NCBI RefSeq assembly: GCF_900996225.1
Contig: NZ_CAAJGL010000101.1
Span: forward strand, 558,001-622,000
Direction: 5' to 3'
DNA: 64,000 nucleotides
DNA from: Paraburkholderia sp. BCC1884
Lineage (GTDB): Bacteria > Pseudomonadota > Gammaproteobacteria > Burkholderiales > Burkholderiaceae
Below the pieces are notes generated by a model, which searched no databases, was not told the DNA's origin, and was given only the letters and a program-made list of their open reading frames with translations. The position numbers and the translations under genes are program-made. Of this stretch, positions 52,263 to 60,966 are shown one piece after another (the first letter of the stretch is position 1; the number at the start of each line of letters is the position of its first letter).

Positions 52263-52721
52263 TTACTTGCGACGTGCGGCCGTCTTGCGCGCAGGCTTCT
52301 TCACGGCCGGTGCGGCTTCCTCTTCTTCCTCGTCTTCGTCGGGCTCGCTCGAACGCGCGCCGCCGAACGGGTCCGGCGTGGACAGCTTGATGCGCACCGG
52401 CTTGTCGCCCCAGATTTCCTCGAGGTTGTAGTACTGGCGCAGCGCCGGTTGCAGGATGTGGACGACCGCGTCGCCGCAGTCCACCAGCACCCATTCGCCG
52501 ACGTCGTCGCCTTCGGTGCTGATCACGTCGCCGCCGTTTTCCTTGACGCTGTCGCGCACGTTGGAGGCCAGCGCCTTGGTTTGCCGGTTCGAGGTGCCGC
52601 TCGCGACGATCACGCGATCGAACAGCGAGGTCAGGTGGCTGGTGTTGAACACCTTGATGTCTTGCGCCTTGACGTCTTCGAGAGCGTCGACGATCACGCG
52701 TTGTAGTTTGCGAATATCCAT
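52263..52721 (-). CDS. rsfS: Ribosomal silencing factor RsfS
   Basis: RsfS binds uL14 on the large subunit and blocks subunit joining in starvation. The 152-residue protein starts MDIRKLQRVIVDALEDVKAQ and has VASGTSNRQTKALASNV, GEWVLVDCGDAVVHI and YYNLEEIWGD. It is longer than the E. coli protein (105 residues). The extra C-terminus has an acidic run (EDEEEEEAA) then a basic tail (KKPARKTAARRK). ATG 52721 lies four bases after the nadD stop, so the two are tightly coupled. Confidence 0.95.
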   Translation of the reverse strand: MDIRKLQRVIVDALEDVKAQDIKVFNTSHLTSLFDRVIVASGTSNRQTKALASNVRDSVKENGGDVISTEGDDVGEWVLVDCGDAVVHILQPALRQYYNLEEIWGDKPVRIKLSTPDPFGGARSSEPDEDEEEEEAAPAVKKPARKTAARRK

Positions 52722-52725
52722 GGGG

Positions 52726-53454
52726 TTACCGGTGGTACAGATGATGTTGAAGAATATAGTCCCACACCGCGGTGGGGACATGGCTTGCGGCCCGGGCCTG
52801 GCCTTGGTTCTGCGGTTCGCCGCCCGCAAGGGCGAGTCGCTGGCTCACCTGTTCGCGCAGATGCGCGCGAATGTCGGTGGCCGAGACGTTGAACGCGAGG
52901 GTCGTATCGATCAGCAAGTGGCCGCAGGGCGTGGCTTGCAGAACGTCGGCGCGGGCCCGGCGCGCGTCGATTTCATGTGCGACCACCGGTGGAATCGACG
53001 CGAGGTCGAAACCGGGCCGGGTGGCCGCGCAAATGTGCGCAAACTCGAACAGACTGCGCCAGTCGCGCCATGTGTCGAGATGCACCAGTTGATCCGCGCC
53101 GATCAGCAGCGCGATCGAGGCGTCGTCGCCTTCCCGCTCCCGCCAGCGACGCAGCGTGTCGACCGTGTAGGTCGGGCCGTCGTGATCGATCTCGTCGGTC
53201 GCGACGGTGACGGTCACGCCCGGCAGCACCAGTTCGCTCGCCGCCGCGCGGGTCATGGCGAGGCGGTGCACGGCCGGCGACACGTCCGACTTCTGCCAGG
53301 GCTGGCCGGCCGGCAGCAGCACCAGTTCGGTCAGCCGCAGCACCTCGGCGAAACGCTGGGCGAGCGCGAGGTGACCGTCGTGGATCGGGTCGAAAGTGCC
53401 GCCCAGCAGACCGATCCGGCGAGGCAGGGCAACAGGGTGAGCGTTCGGCTTCAG
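52726..53454 (-). CDS. nadD: Nicotinate-nucleotide adenylyltransferase with a probable CTG start
   Basis: NadD makes nicotinate adenine dinucleotide in NAD synthesis. The nucleotide-binding motif [18 protein letters not shown] lies in frame upstream of the first ATG/GTG/TTG codon (a GTG at 53343), so that GTG cannot be the start. The only in-frame candidate at the usual N-terminus ([12 protein letters not shown]) is CTG at 53454. AAAGGA stands seven bases before it. This gives 242 residues, the usual length. [11 protein letters not shown] near the C-terminus is typical (the ISSTxIR-type motif as NVSATDIR). It lies between hemF and rsfS in the operon. Confidence 0.9.
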   Translation of the reverse strand: MKPNAHPVALPRRIGLLGGTFDPIHDGHLALAQRFAEVLRLTELVLLPAGQPWQKSDVSPAVHRLAMTRAAASELVLPGVTVTVATDEIDHDGPTYTVDTLRRWREREGDDASIALLIGADQLVHLDTWRDWRSLFEFAHICAATRPGFDLASIPPVVAHEIDARRARADVLQATPCGHLLIDTTLAFNVSATDIRAHLREQVSQRLALAGGEPQNQGQARAASHVPTAVWDYILQHHLYHR

Positions 53455-53508
53455 GTGAAGATCCTTTGTCGTGGCTAGCTGTGCGGTGTCGTAAGGGCGA
53501 GGCGCCCC

Positions 53509-54432
53509 TCACACCCACTCGCGCGGCACGAGAAAATCGCTGTAAAGACGCGCTTCCGGCGTGCCCGGTTCGGGCTGCCAGTTGTAGCGCCAGTTCACCA
53601 CAGGCGGCATGGACATCAGGATCGACTCCGTGCGTCCGCCGCTTTGCAGCCCAAACAGTGTGCCACGGTCGAAGACCAGATTGAACTCGACGTAGCGCCC
53701 GCGCCGGTAGGCCTGGAAATCACGCTCGGCTTCACCGTACGGAATGTTGCGGCGCTTTTCGATGATCGGCAGATACGCTTTGAGGAATCCGTCGCCGACG
53801 CTCTTCATCATCGCGAACGATTGATCGAAGCCGGGCGCCGAAAAATCGTCGAAGAAAATCCCGCCGATGCCGCGTGGTTCGTTGCGGTGCTTGAGGAAGA
53901 AATACTCGTCGCACCAGCGCTTGAAACTCGGGTAGAGGTCCGCGCCGTAGGGCTGCAGGGCGTCGCGGCAAGTGCGATGGAAATGCTGCGCGTCTTCCTC
54001 GTAGCCATAATACGGCGTCAGATCCATGCCGCCGCCGAACCAGAACACCGGCTCTTCGCCGGCCTTGGTGGCGATCAGCAGGCGCACGTTCATATGCACG
54101 GTCGGGCAGTGCGGATTGTGCGGGTGCAGCACGAGCGACACGCCCATTGCTTCGAAACCACGCCCGGCCAGTTGCGGACGTGCCGCGCTCGCCGAACCCG
54201 GCAGCGCATCGCCCGCGACGTCCGAGAAACCGATGCCCGCGCGCTCGAAGAAGTTGCCGCCTTCCAGAATCCGCGTGCAGCCGCCGCCACGCAGTTTTTC
54301 GCCGGGGGCGCGCTGCCACGCGTCGGTGGCGAACGGCGTGCCGTCGAACGCGCCCAGCGTGTCCGCGATCTGCGTTTGCAGGCCTTGCAGCCAGCCGCGT
54401 ACAGCCTGTACGTCGTAGCTCGAATCGGTCAT
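53509..54432 (-). CDS. hemF: Oxygen-dependent coproporphyrinogen III oxidase
   Basis: HemF converts coproporphyrinogen III to protoporphyrinogen IX with oxygen. The 307-residue protein starts [15 protein letters not shown] at ATG 54432; a Met eight codons upstream is less likely. Family motifs are present: [44 protein letters not shown] and [16 protein letters not shown]. The length matches the E. coli enzyme (299). It is followed 54 bases later by nadD. Heme made here also feeds the heme oxygenase encoded at 40 kb, though that link is only metabolic. Confidence 0.97.
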   Translation of the reverse strand: MTDSSYDVQAVRGWLQGLQTQIADTLGAFDGTPFATDAWQRAPGEKLRGGGCTRILEGGNFFERAGIGFSDVAGDALPGSASAARPQLAGRGFEAMGVSLVLHPHNPHCPTVHMNVRLLIATKAGEEPVFWFGGGMDLTPYYGYEEDAQHFHRTCRDALQPYGADLYPSFKRWCDEYFFLKHRNEPRGIGGIFFDDFSAPGFDQSFAMMKSVGDGFLKAYLPIIEKRRNIPYGEAERDFQAYRRGRYVEFNLVFDRGTLFGLQSGGRTESILMSMPPVVNWRYNWQPEPGTPEARLYSDFLVPREWV

Positions 54433-54729
54433 GAATGCAGATGCTGAGGGCGGCACGCTCGTCGTACCGCAGGTTTGTCGTGAAGGGCGAAGGCCGGGTT
54501 TTCGTCAGGGTGAGCCCTGCGAAAACGCGGCATGACGGCTTGTTGCGCCGCCGGGCAAGACCAACTGGCCAAGGCAAGGTGCAGAGTCTTACAGGGCGTG
54601 AGCCCGTGCCGTGGCGGATCGGATCGGATCGGCTCGCGAGACAGACGCCGGCGCCGGATCGGCCCGAACCCGGCGCGAAAACCCGCAGTGTAGCGCTGTT
54701 GGCGCCGCACGCGGGCGGGTAAGGCGGGC
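54433..54729. other. Intergenic region between purD and hemF
   Basis: These 297 bases hold no supported gene. The only feature noticed is a short pentamer repeat, three CGGAT units at 54615-54629. I see no clear promoter for hemF. Confidence 0.4.
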
Positions 54730-56028
54730 TCAGTGCTTGCCGTCGGCCTTGGTGTCGTGCTTGCGGTTCAACGCGCGATAGCCGATGTCGCGGCGATACT
54801 GCATGCCGTCGAATGCGATCTGATTGATCGTTTCGTAGGCGACCGACTGGGCGCTGCGCACCGAATCCGCCAGGCCCACGACACACAGCACACGACCGCC
54901 CGACGTGGTCAGCTTGCCATCCGCGAGCGTGGTGCCGGCGTGGAACGTGACCGAATCGACGGTTTCAGCGGGAATGCCGTTGATGCGATCGCCTTTACGC
55001 GGCGTATCCGGATAGTTGTGCGCGGCGAGCACGACGCCCAGCGCGGTACGGCGGTCCCATTCCAGCTCGACCGTATCCAGCGTGCCGGCAATCGCCTGCT
55101 CGACCACCTTCGAAAAGTCGCCCTTCAGACGCGCCATGATCGGCTGCGTTTCCGGGTCGCCCATGCGGCAGTTGAATTCGAGCGTTTTCGGATTGCCTTG
55201 CGCGTCGATCATCAGACCCGCGTACAGGAAGCCGGTGAAGCGGATGCCTTCCTTCTCCATGCCGCGCACGGTCGGCAGAATGATTTCGCGCATCACGCGG
55301 GCATGCAGTTGCGGCGTGACGATCGGTGCGGGCGAGTAAGCGCCCATGCCGCCGGTGTTCGGGCCCTGGTCGGCGTCGAGCAGACGCTTGTGGTCCTGGC
55401 TCGACGCGAGCGGCAGCACATGCTTGCCGTCGACCATCACGATGAAGCTCGCTTCTTCGCCGGCGAGGAATTCCTCGATCACGACGCGCGCGCCGGCATC
55501 GCCCAGCTTGTTGTCCGACAGCATCGCGTCGACCGCTGCGTGCGCTTCTTCCAGCGTTTGCGCGACCACCACGCCCTTGCCGGCAGCCAGGCCGTCGGCC
55601 TTGATGACGATCGGCGCGCCTTTGGCGTCCAGATACGCATGCGCGGCGGCGACGTCGGCGAAGGTTTCGTATTCGGCGGTCGGGATCGCGTGGCGCTTCA
55701 TGAAGGCCTTGGCGAAGTCCTTCGAGCTTTCGAGCTGGGCGGCCTCTTTGGTCGGCCCGAAAATCTTCAGACCGCGCGAGCGGAACAGATTGACGATGCC
55801 CGCCGCCAACGGCGTTTCCGGCCCGACCAGCGTGAAGGCGATCTGTTCTTTCTCGACGAAATCAGCGAGCGCGGCCGGCTCGGTGATGTCGACGTTACGC
55901 AGACGCTCGTCCTGGGCGGTGCCGCCGTTGCCGGGAGCAACATAGACGAGCTGAACCCGTGGCGATTGCGCGAGCTTCCATGCGAGCGCATGTTCGCGAC
56001 CGCCGGAACCGACGACGAGTAACTTCAT
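54730..56028 (-). CDS. purD: Phosphoribosylamine-glycine ligase
   Basis: PurD joins glycine to phosphoribosylamine to make GAR, the substrate of PurN/PurT. The 432-residue ATP-grasp enzyme begins MKLLVVGSGGREHALAWK. Its core has VIKADGLAAGKGVVVAQT, the GARS signature EEFLAGEEASF, LLDADQGPNTGGMGAYSPAP and FNCRMGDPETQPIM. The last eight residues (KHDTKADGKH) are a polar tail. It lies 167 bases after yebC on the same strand; hemF follows after a longer gap. Together with purT at the left edge it covers the second and third steps of purine synthesis. Confidence 0.97.
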   Translation of the reverse strand: MKLLVVGSGGREHALAWKLAQSPRVQLVYVAPGNGGTAQDERLRNVDITEPAALADFVEKEQIAFTLVGPETPLAAGIVNLFRSRGLKIFGPTKEAAQLESSKDFAKAFMKRHAIPTAEYETFADVAAAHAYLDAKGAPIVIKADGLAAGKGVVVAQTLEEAHAAVDAMLSDNKLGDAGARVVIEEFLAGEEASFIVMVDGKHVLPLASSQDHKRLLDADQGPNTGGMGAYSPAPIVTPQLHARVMREIILPTVRGMEKEGIRFTGFLYAGLMIDAQGNPKTLEFNCRMGDPETQPIMARLKGDFSKVVEQAIAGTLDTVELEWDRRTALGVVLAAHNYPDTPRKGDRINGIPAETVDSVTFHAGTTLADGKLTTSGGRVLCVVGLADSVRSAQSVAYETINQIAFDGMQYRRDIGYRALNRKHDTKADGKH

Positions 56029-56195
56029 GTGAATCCCCGAGACTTAAAAACCATAAACGGCTCATGCAGCGTGCAGGAGCCGTGGAAAAACCGTCCGCCC
56101 GTTCAAGCACAACGCGAGGGCCAGCCGGCGGGGCGGGGCGGCGTGAGGTTCGCTGGGAACCTGCTGACGCTTGGCCGCGCGCCGCCGGGGCACGC

Positions 56196-56924
56196 TCACT
56201 CGTCGGCGATCGCGGCGTTTGTATAGACTTCCTGTACGTCGTCCAGATTTTCCAGCGCGTCGAGCAGCTTCTGCATTTTCAGCGCGTCGTCGCCGGTGAA
56301 CTCGACTTCCGTCTGAGGTTTCATCGTGACTTCGGCCAACTCGGCCTTGAAACCGGCAGCTTCGAGCGCGCTCTTCACCTTCGGGAAATCGTGCGGCGGG
56401 CACAGCACTTCGATACTGCCGTCTTCGTTCGTGACGACGTCGTCGGCGCCGGCTTCGAGCGCGGCTTCCATCAGCTTGTCTTCCGCCGTGCCGGGCGCAA
56501 ACAGGAACTGGCCGACGTGATCGAACATGAACGACACCGAGCCGTCCGTGCCCATGTTGCCGCCGTTCTTCGAGAACGCGTGACGCACATCCGCCACCGT
56601 ACGGGTGCGATTGTCGGTCATGGTGTCGACGATCACTGCCGCGCCGCCGATGCCATAGCCTTCGTAGCGGATTTCTTCGTAGCTTGCGCCGTCGACGCCG
56701 CCCACGCCACGCTGGATCGCGCGGTTGACGTTATCTTTCGGCATGTTGGCGTCGTACGACTTTTCGACCGCGAGCCGCAAACGCGGGTTCGAGTCGATGT
56801 CGCCGCCGCCCATGCGCGCCGCGACCTGAATTTCCTTGATGAGCCGCGTCCAGACCTTGCCACGCTTGGCGTCGGCCGCTGCTTTCTTATGCTTGATGTT
56901 GGCCCATTTCGAATGACCCGCCAT
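56196..56924 (-). CDS. yebC: YebC/PmpR-family protein
   Basis: YebC-family proteins bind DNA as regulators in some bacteria, and recent work gives them a role in easing ribosome stalling at proline-rich sequences. The 242-residue protein starts [18 protein letters not shown], the universal family N-terminus. [16 protein letters not shown] and [18 protein letters not shown] are conserved. ATG 56924 is chosen; the frame is open to 57080 without conserved residues. It heads the yebC-purD unit on the minus strand. Confidence 0.96.
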   Translation of the reverse strand: MAGHSKWANIKHKKAAADAKRGKVWTRLIKEIQVAARMGGGDIDSNPRLRLAVEKSYDANMPKDNVNRAIQRGVGGVDGASYEEIRYEGYGIGGAAVIVDTMTDNRTRTVADVRHAFSKNGGNMGTDGSVSFMFDHVGQFLFAPGTAEDKLMEAALEAGADDVVTNEDGSIEVLCPPHDFPKVKSALEAAGFKAELAEVTMKPQTEVEFTGDDALKMQKLLDALENLDDVQEVYTNAAIADE

Positions 56925-57356
56925 ACCTTTCTCCGTCGCGCGCGCCAGTGGGGCGCACGCATTGTGCAATTGTCGTTGCGATGTCGGGCGCTTGCGCGTG
57001 TGACCGCGATTGCGCGCCTCGATGTCTAACTGTCTGGGGTGAGGCTGCCCGGCGATCGTCCGGTGGCTGCCCGTTTCCAAGCCGCTTCAGGCTGCCTGCG
57101 CCCGCCTGGCCCCGGCTAGCAGGACCGGCGCGCGACAGCGCGGTGCGGCGGGGCGGCTTGCGCCGGCGAACCTGGCGCCGGCCGGATCGGCCCCGCATGA
57201 AGACGCGCTGCGCGCGGCGCGGGTGCAGCTTGAACCGCTCTTTGAGCGGATTCGAATTTTATCACGGGGAAGAGGGGCGGCAGGGGGGCGAGTAGCCGGA
57301 AACTGCGCGGCGACGGCCTTTACCACCCGCCGCGGCGCCCAATTTTCACTTCGCGA
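56925..57356. other. Intergenic region between upp and yebC
   Basis: These 432 bases hold no supported gene. They are GC-rich with several short dyads but no clear -10/-35 pair for yebC. A GC-rich complementary pair near 57306-57336 (GCGGCG with CGCCGC) lies just after upp and has no T tract. Confidence 0.4.
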
Positions 57357-58007
57357 TCAGTTTTTCGTCCCAAACAACCGGTCGCCCGCGTCGCCGAGAC
57401 CCGGCACGATGTACGCGTGCTCGTTCAGATGCGAATCGAGCGAAGCTACGTAAAGCTTGACGTCAGGATGGGCGTCCTGGAACACCTGCACGCCTTCCGG
57501 CGCGGCCACCAGCGCGAGGAACATGATGTTTTCGCCGGCCACGTTGCGCCGCTTGAGTACGTCCACGGCGTGCACGGCCGAGTAGCCGGTCGCGACCATC
57601 GGATCGCACAGAATGAATACGCGGTCTTCCAGATCCGGCAGCCGAACCAGATATTCGACCGGGCGATGATCCTCGGCGCGATACACGCCGATGTGCCCGA
57701 CCCGCGCCGACGGCACCAGTTCCAGCAGCCCGTCCGACATGCCGATGCCGGCGCGCAGCACCGGCACGATCGCCAGCTTCTTGCCGGCGATCACCGGCGC
57801 GTCGATCTCGACGAGCGGCGTAGTGAGGCGGCGGGTGGTCATCGGCAGATTGCGGGTGATCTCGTAGCCCATCAGCAGCGTGATTTCACGCAGCAGTTCG
57901 CGGAACGTGCGAGTCGAGGTGTCCCGGTCACGCATATGCGACAGCTTGTGCTGGATCAGCGGGTGATCGAGGATGAAAAGATTCGGAAAACGGCTGTCCT
58001 GAGTCAT
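57357..58007 (-). CDS. upp: Uracil phosphoribosyltransferase
   Basis: Upp salvages uracil to UMP with PRPP. The 216-residue protein starts [22 protein letters not shown] and has the flexible-loop region [16 protein letters not shown], the PRPP-binding loop [18 protein letters not shown] and the uracil-binding C-terminus [18 protein letters not shown] 58007 is chosen; the frame is open to 58205, but the extension is Arg/Cys-rich. It is transcribed away from the SDR gene across a 308-base gap. No uraA permease lies next to it. Confidence 0.97.
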   Translation of the reverse strand: MTQDSRFPNLFILDHPLIQHKLSHMRDRDTSTRTFRELLREITLLMGYEITRNLPMTTRRLTTPLVEIDAPVIAGKKLAIVPVLRAGIGMSDGLLELVPSARVGHIGVYRAEDHRPVEYLVRLPDLEDRVFILCDPMVATGYSAVHAVDVLKRRNVAGENIMFLALVAAPEGVQVFQDAHPDVKLYVASLDSHLNEHAYIVPGLGDAGDRLFGTKN

Positions 58008-58315
58008 GGCGGGGGCGCAAGCGGCGGCTAGAGGGATCGGTTCGGCGCGCCGCTCGCACCGGCAAACCGGCAAACAGGCGAACGCACCACGCCGCAAGTT
58101 TACCGAAAGAGTGCCGCCCGGCGATACCGGAGATTGAAGCGGCCCGGCACAGTCCGGCACCGATTCTTCTAGAATCGGAGAAACTTCGCCCGCAGAAAGG
58201 GCCACCGACCCTGCCGCTGCAGGCCAAGGCTTCCACGCGCCCGCAGCCGGGCGCGAACTTTGGGGGCCCGGCGTTTTCTCACGGGCGCGGGCACGACTTC
58301 ACAAGGAGAACACAC
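58008..58315. other. Divergent intergenic region between upp and the SDR gene
   Basis: These 308 bases hold no supported gene. A perfect 7-bp dyad, CCGATTC (58160-58166) and GAATCGG (58172-58178) with the loop TTCTA, lies 137 bases upstream of the SDR ATG and may be an operator or leader hairpin. AAGGAG precedes the SDR start. Confidence 0.45.
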
Positions 58316-59095
58316 ATGGACATGGGAATCGCCGGACGCACCGCGCTGGTCTGCGCGGCCAGCAAGGGCCTGGGACGCGGTTGCGCGGAAGCGCTCGCCG
58401 CCGAGGGCGTCAATCTGACGATCGTCGCGCGCACCGCCGAGACGCTGGAGGCCACCGCGGCTGGGATCCGCAAGCAAAGCGGCGTCGAAGTGAAGACGGT
58501 GGCTTGCGACATCACTACGCCTGAAGGCCGCGCCGCCGCGCTCGCCGCCTGTCCGCAACCGGACATTCTGGTCAACAACGCGGGCGGCCCGCCGCCGGGC
58601 GACTTCCGCAACTTCACGCACGAAGACTGGATCCGCGCGCTGGAAAGCAACATGCTCACGCCGATCGAACTGATCAAGGCGACCCTCGACACGATGAGCG
58701 CGCGCGGCTATGGCCGCATCGTCAACATCACGAGTTCCGCGGTGAAGGCGCCGATCGACGTGCTGGGTCTTTCCAACGGCGCGCGCTCGGGGCTGACCGG
58801 CTTCGTCGCGGGACTGGCGCGCAAGGTGGCGCCCACCGGCGTGACGATCAACAATCTGTTGCCGGGCCTGTTCGACACCGACCGCATCGCCGTCACCTTC
58901 GAGGCGCAAGCCAAGGGGCAAAACATTTCCGTCGACGAAGCCCGCCAGCAGCGCATGAAGACCATTCCCGCCGGCCGCTTCGGCACGCGCGACGAATTCG
59001 GCCGCGCCTGCGCGTTCCTGTGCAGCGTGCATGCCGGCTACATCACCGGACAGAACTGGCTGATCGACGGCGGCGCCTATCCGGGCACGTTCTGA
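58316..59095 (+). CDS. Short-chain dehydrogenase/reductase with atypical active site
   Basis: The 259-residue Rossmann protein has [17 protein letters not shown] (cofactor loop), [12 protein letters not shown] and SSAVKAP with a Ser at the usual catalytic place. The canonical Tyr-x3-Lys is missing: the aligned stretch reads [11 protein letters not shown], with Ser153 and Arg157. A group of FabG-like SDRs shares this SNxxR pattern, so it is probably a divergent but real subfamily. The C-terminal [17 protein letters not shown] is typical. AAGGAG lies well placed before ATG 58316. The mgsA gene follows after 58 bases. Reaction unknown. Confidence 0.9.
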   Translation: MDMGIAGRTALVCAASKGLGRGCAEALAAEGVNLTIVARTAETLEATAAGIRKQSGVEVKTVACDITTPEGRAAALAACPQPDILVNNAGGPPPGDFRNFTHEDWIRALESNMLTPIELIKATLDTMSARGYGRIVNITSSAVKAPIDVLGLSNGARSGLTGFVAGLARKVAPTGVTINNLLPGLFDTDRIAVTFEAQAKGQNISVDEARQQRMKTIPAGRFGTRDEFGRACAFLCSVHAGYITGQNWLIDGGAYPGTF

Positions 59096-59153
59096 GGCGG
59101 CCGCTTGGCCATTACAACAATCACAATCACAACGGTTTCAGGAGTCTTACGTC

Positions 59154-59543
59154 ATGACCACCCGCATCGCGCTCATCGCGCACGATCATAAAAAAGACGA
59201 CATCGTCAAACTGTCCGGCGAATACGTCGACACACTGCGGCGTTGCGACATCGTGGCGACCGGCACGACCGGCGGGCGCATCAGCGAAACGCATGGTCTG
59301 AAAGTGGAGCGGATGCTGTCCGGCCCGCACGGCGGCGACCTGCAGATCGGTGCGCAACTCGCCGAAGGACGAGTGGACATGGTGATCTTCCTGCGCGACC
59401 CGATGACGCCGCAGCCGCACGAACCCGATATCAACGCGCTGGTGCGAGCCTGCGACGTGCACAACATTCCGTGCGCGACCAATATCTCCACCGCGCGCAT
59501 GATTCTCGACGTACTGACGATGCGTCTCACGCAACAGGTCTGA
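59154..59543 (+). CDS. mgsA: Methylglyoxal synthase
   Basis: MgsA turns dihydroxyacetone phosphate into methylglyoxal and phosphate, a bypass when sugar phosphate accumulates. The 129-residue protein has [15 protein letters not shown], the phosphate-binding [20 protein letters not shown] and [15 protein letters not shown] with the catalytic Asp and His. The length is normal. It lies between an SDR gene and a quinone oxidoreductase on the same strand. Either could act on reactive carbonyls, so a detoxification or overflow context is possible; this is inference. Confidence 0.96.
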   Translation: MTTRIALIAHDHKKDDIVKLSGEYVDTLRRCDIVATGTTGGRISETHGLKVERMLSGPHGGDLQIGAQLAEGRVDMVIFLRDPMTPQPHEPDINALVRACDVHNIPCATNISTARMILDVLTMRLTQQV

Positions 59544-59590
59544 AACGCCCGCTCGCGGCGCGCTCAAACTGCACAACCCACCAAGGAGAC

Positions 59591-60568
59591 ATGATGGTCA
59601 AAGCGATCCGATTCGATAAAGCCGGCGGTCCGGAAGTGATGAAGTGGGTCGACGTCGAAGTCGGCGAACCGGGCGCGGGAGAGATCCGCATCCGGCAGAC
59701 GGCGGTCGGCCTGAATTACATCGACGTCTATTTCCGCACGGGGTTGTACCCGTTGCCGCTGCCGGGCGGACTCGGCATGGAAGCCGCCGGTGAAGTGAAC
59801 GCGGTCGGCCCCGGCGTGACGGATTTCAAGGTGGGCGATCGCGTCGCCTACGTGGCGCGCCCGCCCGGCGCTTACACGCAGGAGCGCGTGCTGCCCGCCG
59901 TGCAAGCGGTCAAGGTGCCGGACGGCGTGAGCGACGAAGACGCCGCCTCGGTAATGTTGCAAGGCCTCACCGCGCAATATCTCCTGCGCCGCACGTATCC
60001 GGTGAAGGCCGGCGACACGATCCTGATTCAGGCCGCGGCGGGTGGCGTCGGTTTGCTCGTCTGCCAGTGGGCCAAGGCGCTCGGCGCGACGGTGATCGGC
60101 ACGGTCGGCTCGGACGAAAAAGCGGAAATCGCCAAAGCGCACGGCTGCGATCACGCCATCGTCTACACGCGTGAGAATTTTACGAAGCGCGTGCGTGAAA
60201 TCACCAACGGCGCAGGCGTGCCGGTGGTGTACGACTCGATCGGCAAGGACACGTTTACCGCTTCGCTCGATTGTCTCGCGCCGCTCGGCATGTTCGTGAG
60301 CTTCGGCAATGCGTCGGGACCGCTGCCGCCGATCGATTCATCGGAGTTCGCCGGACGCGGTTCGCTGTTCTTTACGCGTCCCACGTTGTTTACGTATATC
60401 GGCAAGCGCAGCGATTACGAAGCCATGTCAACCGAACTGTTCGACGTGCTGGTGTCGGGCAAGGTCAAGACGAGCATCAATCAGCGTTACGCGCTGGCCG
60501 ATGTCGGCAAAGCACATGCGGACCTCGAAGCCCGCCGCACAACCGGCTCGACGATCCTGTTGCCCTAA
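59591..60568 (+). CDS. qor: Zinc-independent quinone oxidoreductase (Qor-type MDR)
   Basis: The 325-residue medium-chain reductase uses NADPH to reduce quinones or enones. It starts MMVKAIRFDKAGGPEVMKWV with AAGGAG just upstream. GLNYIDVYFRTGLYPLPLPGG (of which NYIDVYFRTGLYP is the signature) is diagnostic of quinone oxidoreductases. The cofactor loop is QAAAGGVGLLVCQWAK, and NGAGVPVVYDSIGKDTF is also conserved. No zinc-ligand cysteines are seen. It is 47 bases after mgsA, probably in the same operon, and is followed by two strong hairpins. Confidence 0.94.
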   Translation: MMVKAIRFDKAGGPEVMKWVDVEVGEPGAGEIRIRQTAVGLNYIDVYFRTGLYPLPLPGGLGMEAAGEVNAVGPGVTDFKVGDRVAYVARPPGAYTQERVLPAVQAVKVPDGVSDEDAASVMLQGLTAQYLLRRTYPVKAGDTILIQAAAGGVGLLVCQWAKALGATVIGTVGSDEKAEIAKAHGCDHAIVYTRENFTKRVREITNGAGVPVVYDSIGKDTFTASLDCLAPLGMFVSFGNASGPLPPIDSSEFAGRGSLFFTRPTLFTYIGKRSDYEAMSTELFDVLVSGKVKTSINQRYALADVGKAHADLEARRTTGSTILLP

Positions 60569-60587
60569 GCAAGCCGCGCAGTTCGAG

Positions 60588-60656
60588 CCGCATGCCCTCT
60601 GCATGCGGTGCCACGCCGACCAATCCAGGGCCGCTGCATTTCACCATGCAGCGGCC
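60588..60656 (+). terminator. Two tandem hairpins between qor and kdp
   Basis: Hairpin 1: CCGCATGC (60588-60595) with GCATGCGG (60601-60608), 8 bp, loop CCTCT. Hairpin 2: GGCCGCTGCAT (60629-60639) with ATGCAGCGGCC (60646-60656), 11 bp perfect, loop TTCACC, followed by TTGTCC. The tail is only weakly T-rich, but the stems are strong and the place between two operons fits termination. Confidence 0.6.
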
Positions 60657-60763
60657 TTGTCCGTTTACGCGATTTTTATACGTACGTCGCCAGCTTTGAC
60701 CAGGCCTTTACGCGCATCGGCATAACGTTGCACCTATCCAAAGTCCGTGAATGGAGAACAAAA

Positions 60764-60877
60764 ATGGATGTGCTGTATGTCGGGGGAATGGTGCTGTTTT
60801 TCGCGCTGACCTTTGCATTGATTACCGGCTGCGAGAAGTTGATGCAGTTTCGTCGTGGGCAGGGAGCGCGGTCATGA
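60764..60877 (+). CDS. Small membrane protein at the head of the kdp operon, 37 aa
   Basis: The predicted product MDVLYVGGMVLFFALTFALI...QGARS is one hydrophobic helix (about residues 5-21) followed by a basic, polar tail (CEKLMQFRRGQG). GGAGA stands nine bases before the ATG, and its TGA overlaps the kdpF ATG (ATGA at 60874), so it is translationally coupled to the pump genes. The coupling and ribosome-binding site argue that it is translated. Similar short proteins occur beside kdpF in other proteobacteria as I recall. It could be an accessory subunit like KdpF; no function is proven. Confidence 0.65.
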   Translation: MDVLYVGGMVLFFALTFALITGCEKLMQFRRGQGARS

Positions 60878-60966
60878 ACTGGATTCTCTGGTTGTCCGGC
60901 GCGGCGACCGCGCTGCTGTTTGCCTATCTGGTCTATGCGCTGTTGCGCGCGGAGGACATTGAATGA
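60874..60966 (+). CDS. kdpF: Potassium-transporting ATPase small subunit KdpF
   Basis: KdpF is a 30-residue single-helix subunit that stabilises the KdpFABC pump in the inner membrane. MNWILWLSGAATALLFAYLV then YALLRAEDIE matches the family: one helix followed by L-x-R-x-E. The gene overlaps the small ORF upstream (ATGA) and its own TGA overlaps the kdpA ATG at 60963. GGAGG inside kdpF serves kdpA. It is too short for most gene callers. Confidence 0.9.
   Translation: MNWILWLSGAATALLFAYLVYALLRAEDIE

Noticed and set aside
52726-53343. nadD starting at the GTG at 53343
   Set aside because: It would remove the [14 protein letters not shown] motif needed for nucleotide binding, which is present in frame upstream.
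54615-54629. Three CGGAT pentamers as a functional repeat
   Set aside because: Too short to separate from chance in GC-rich DNA.
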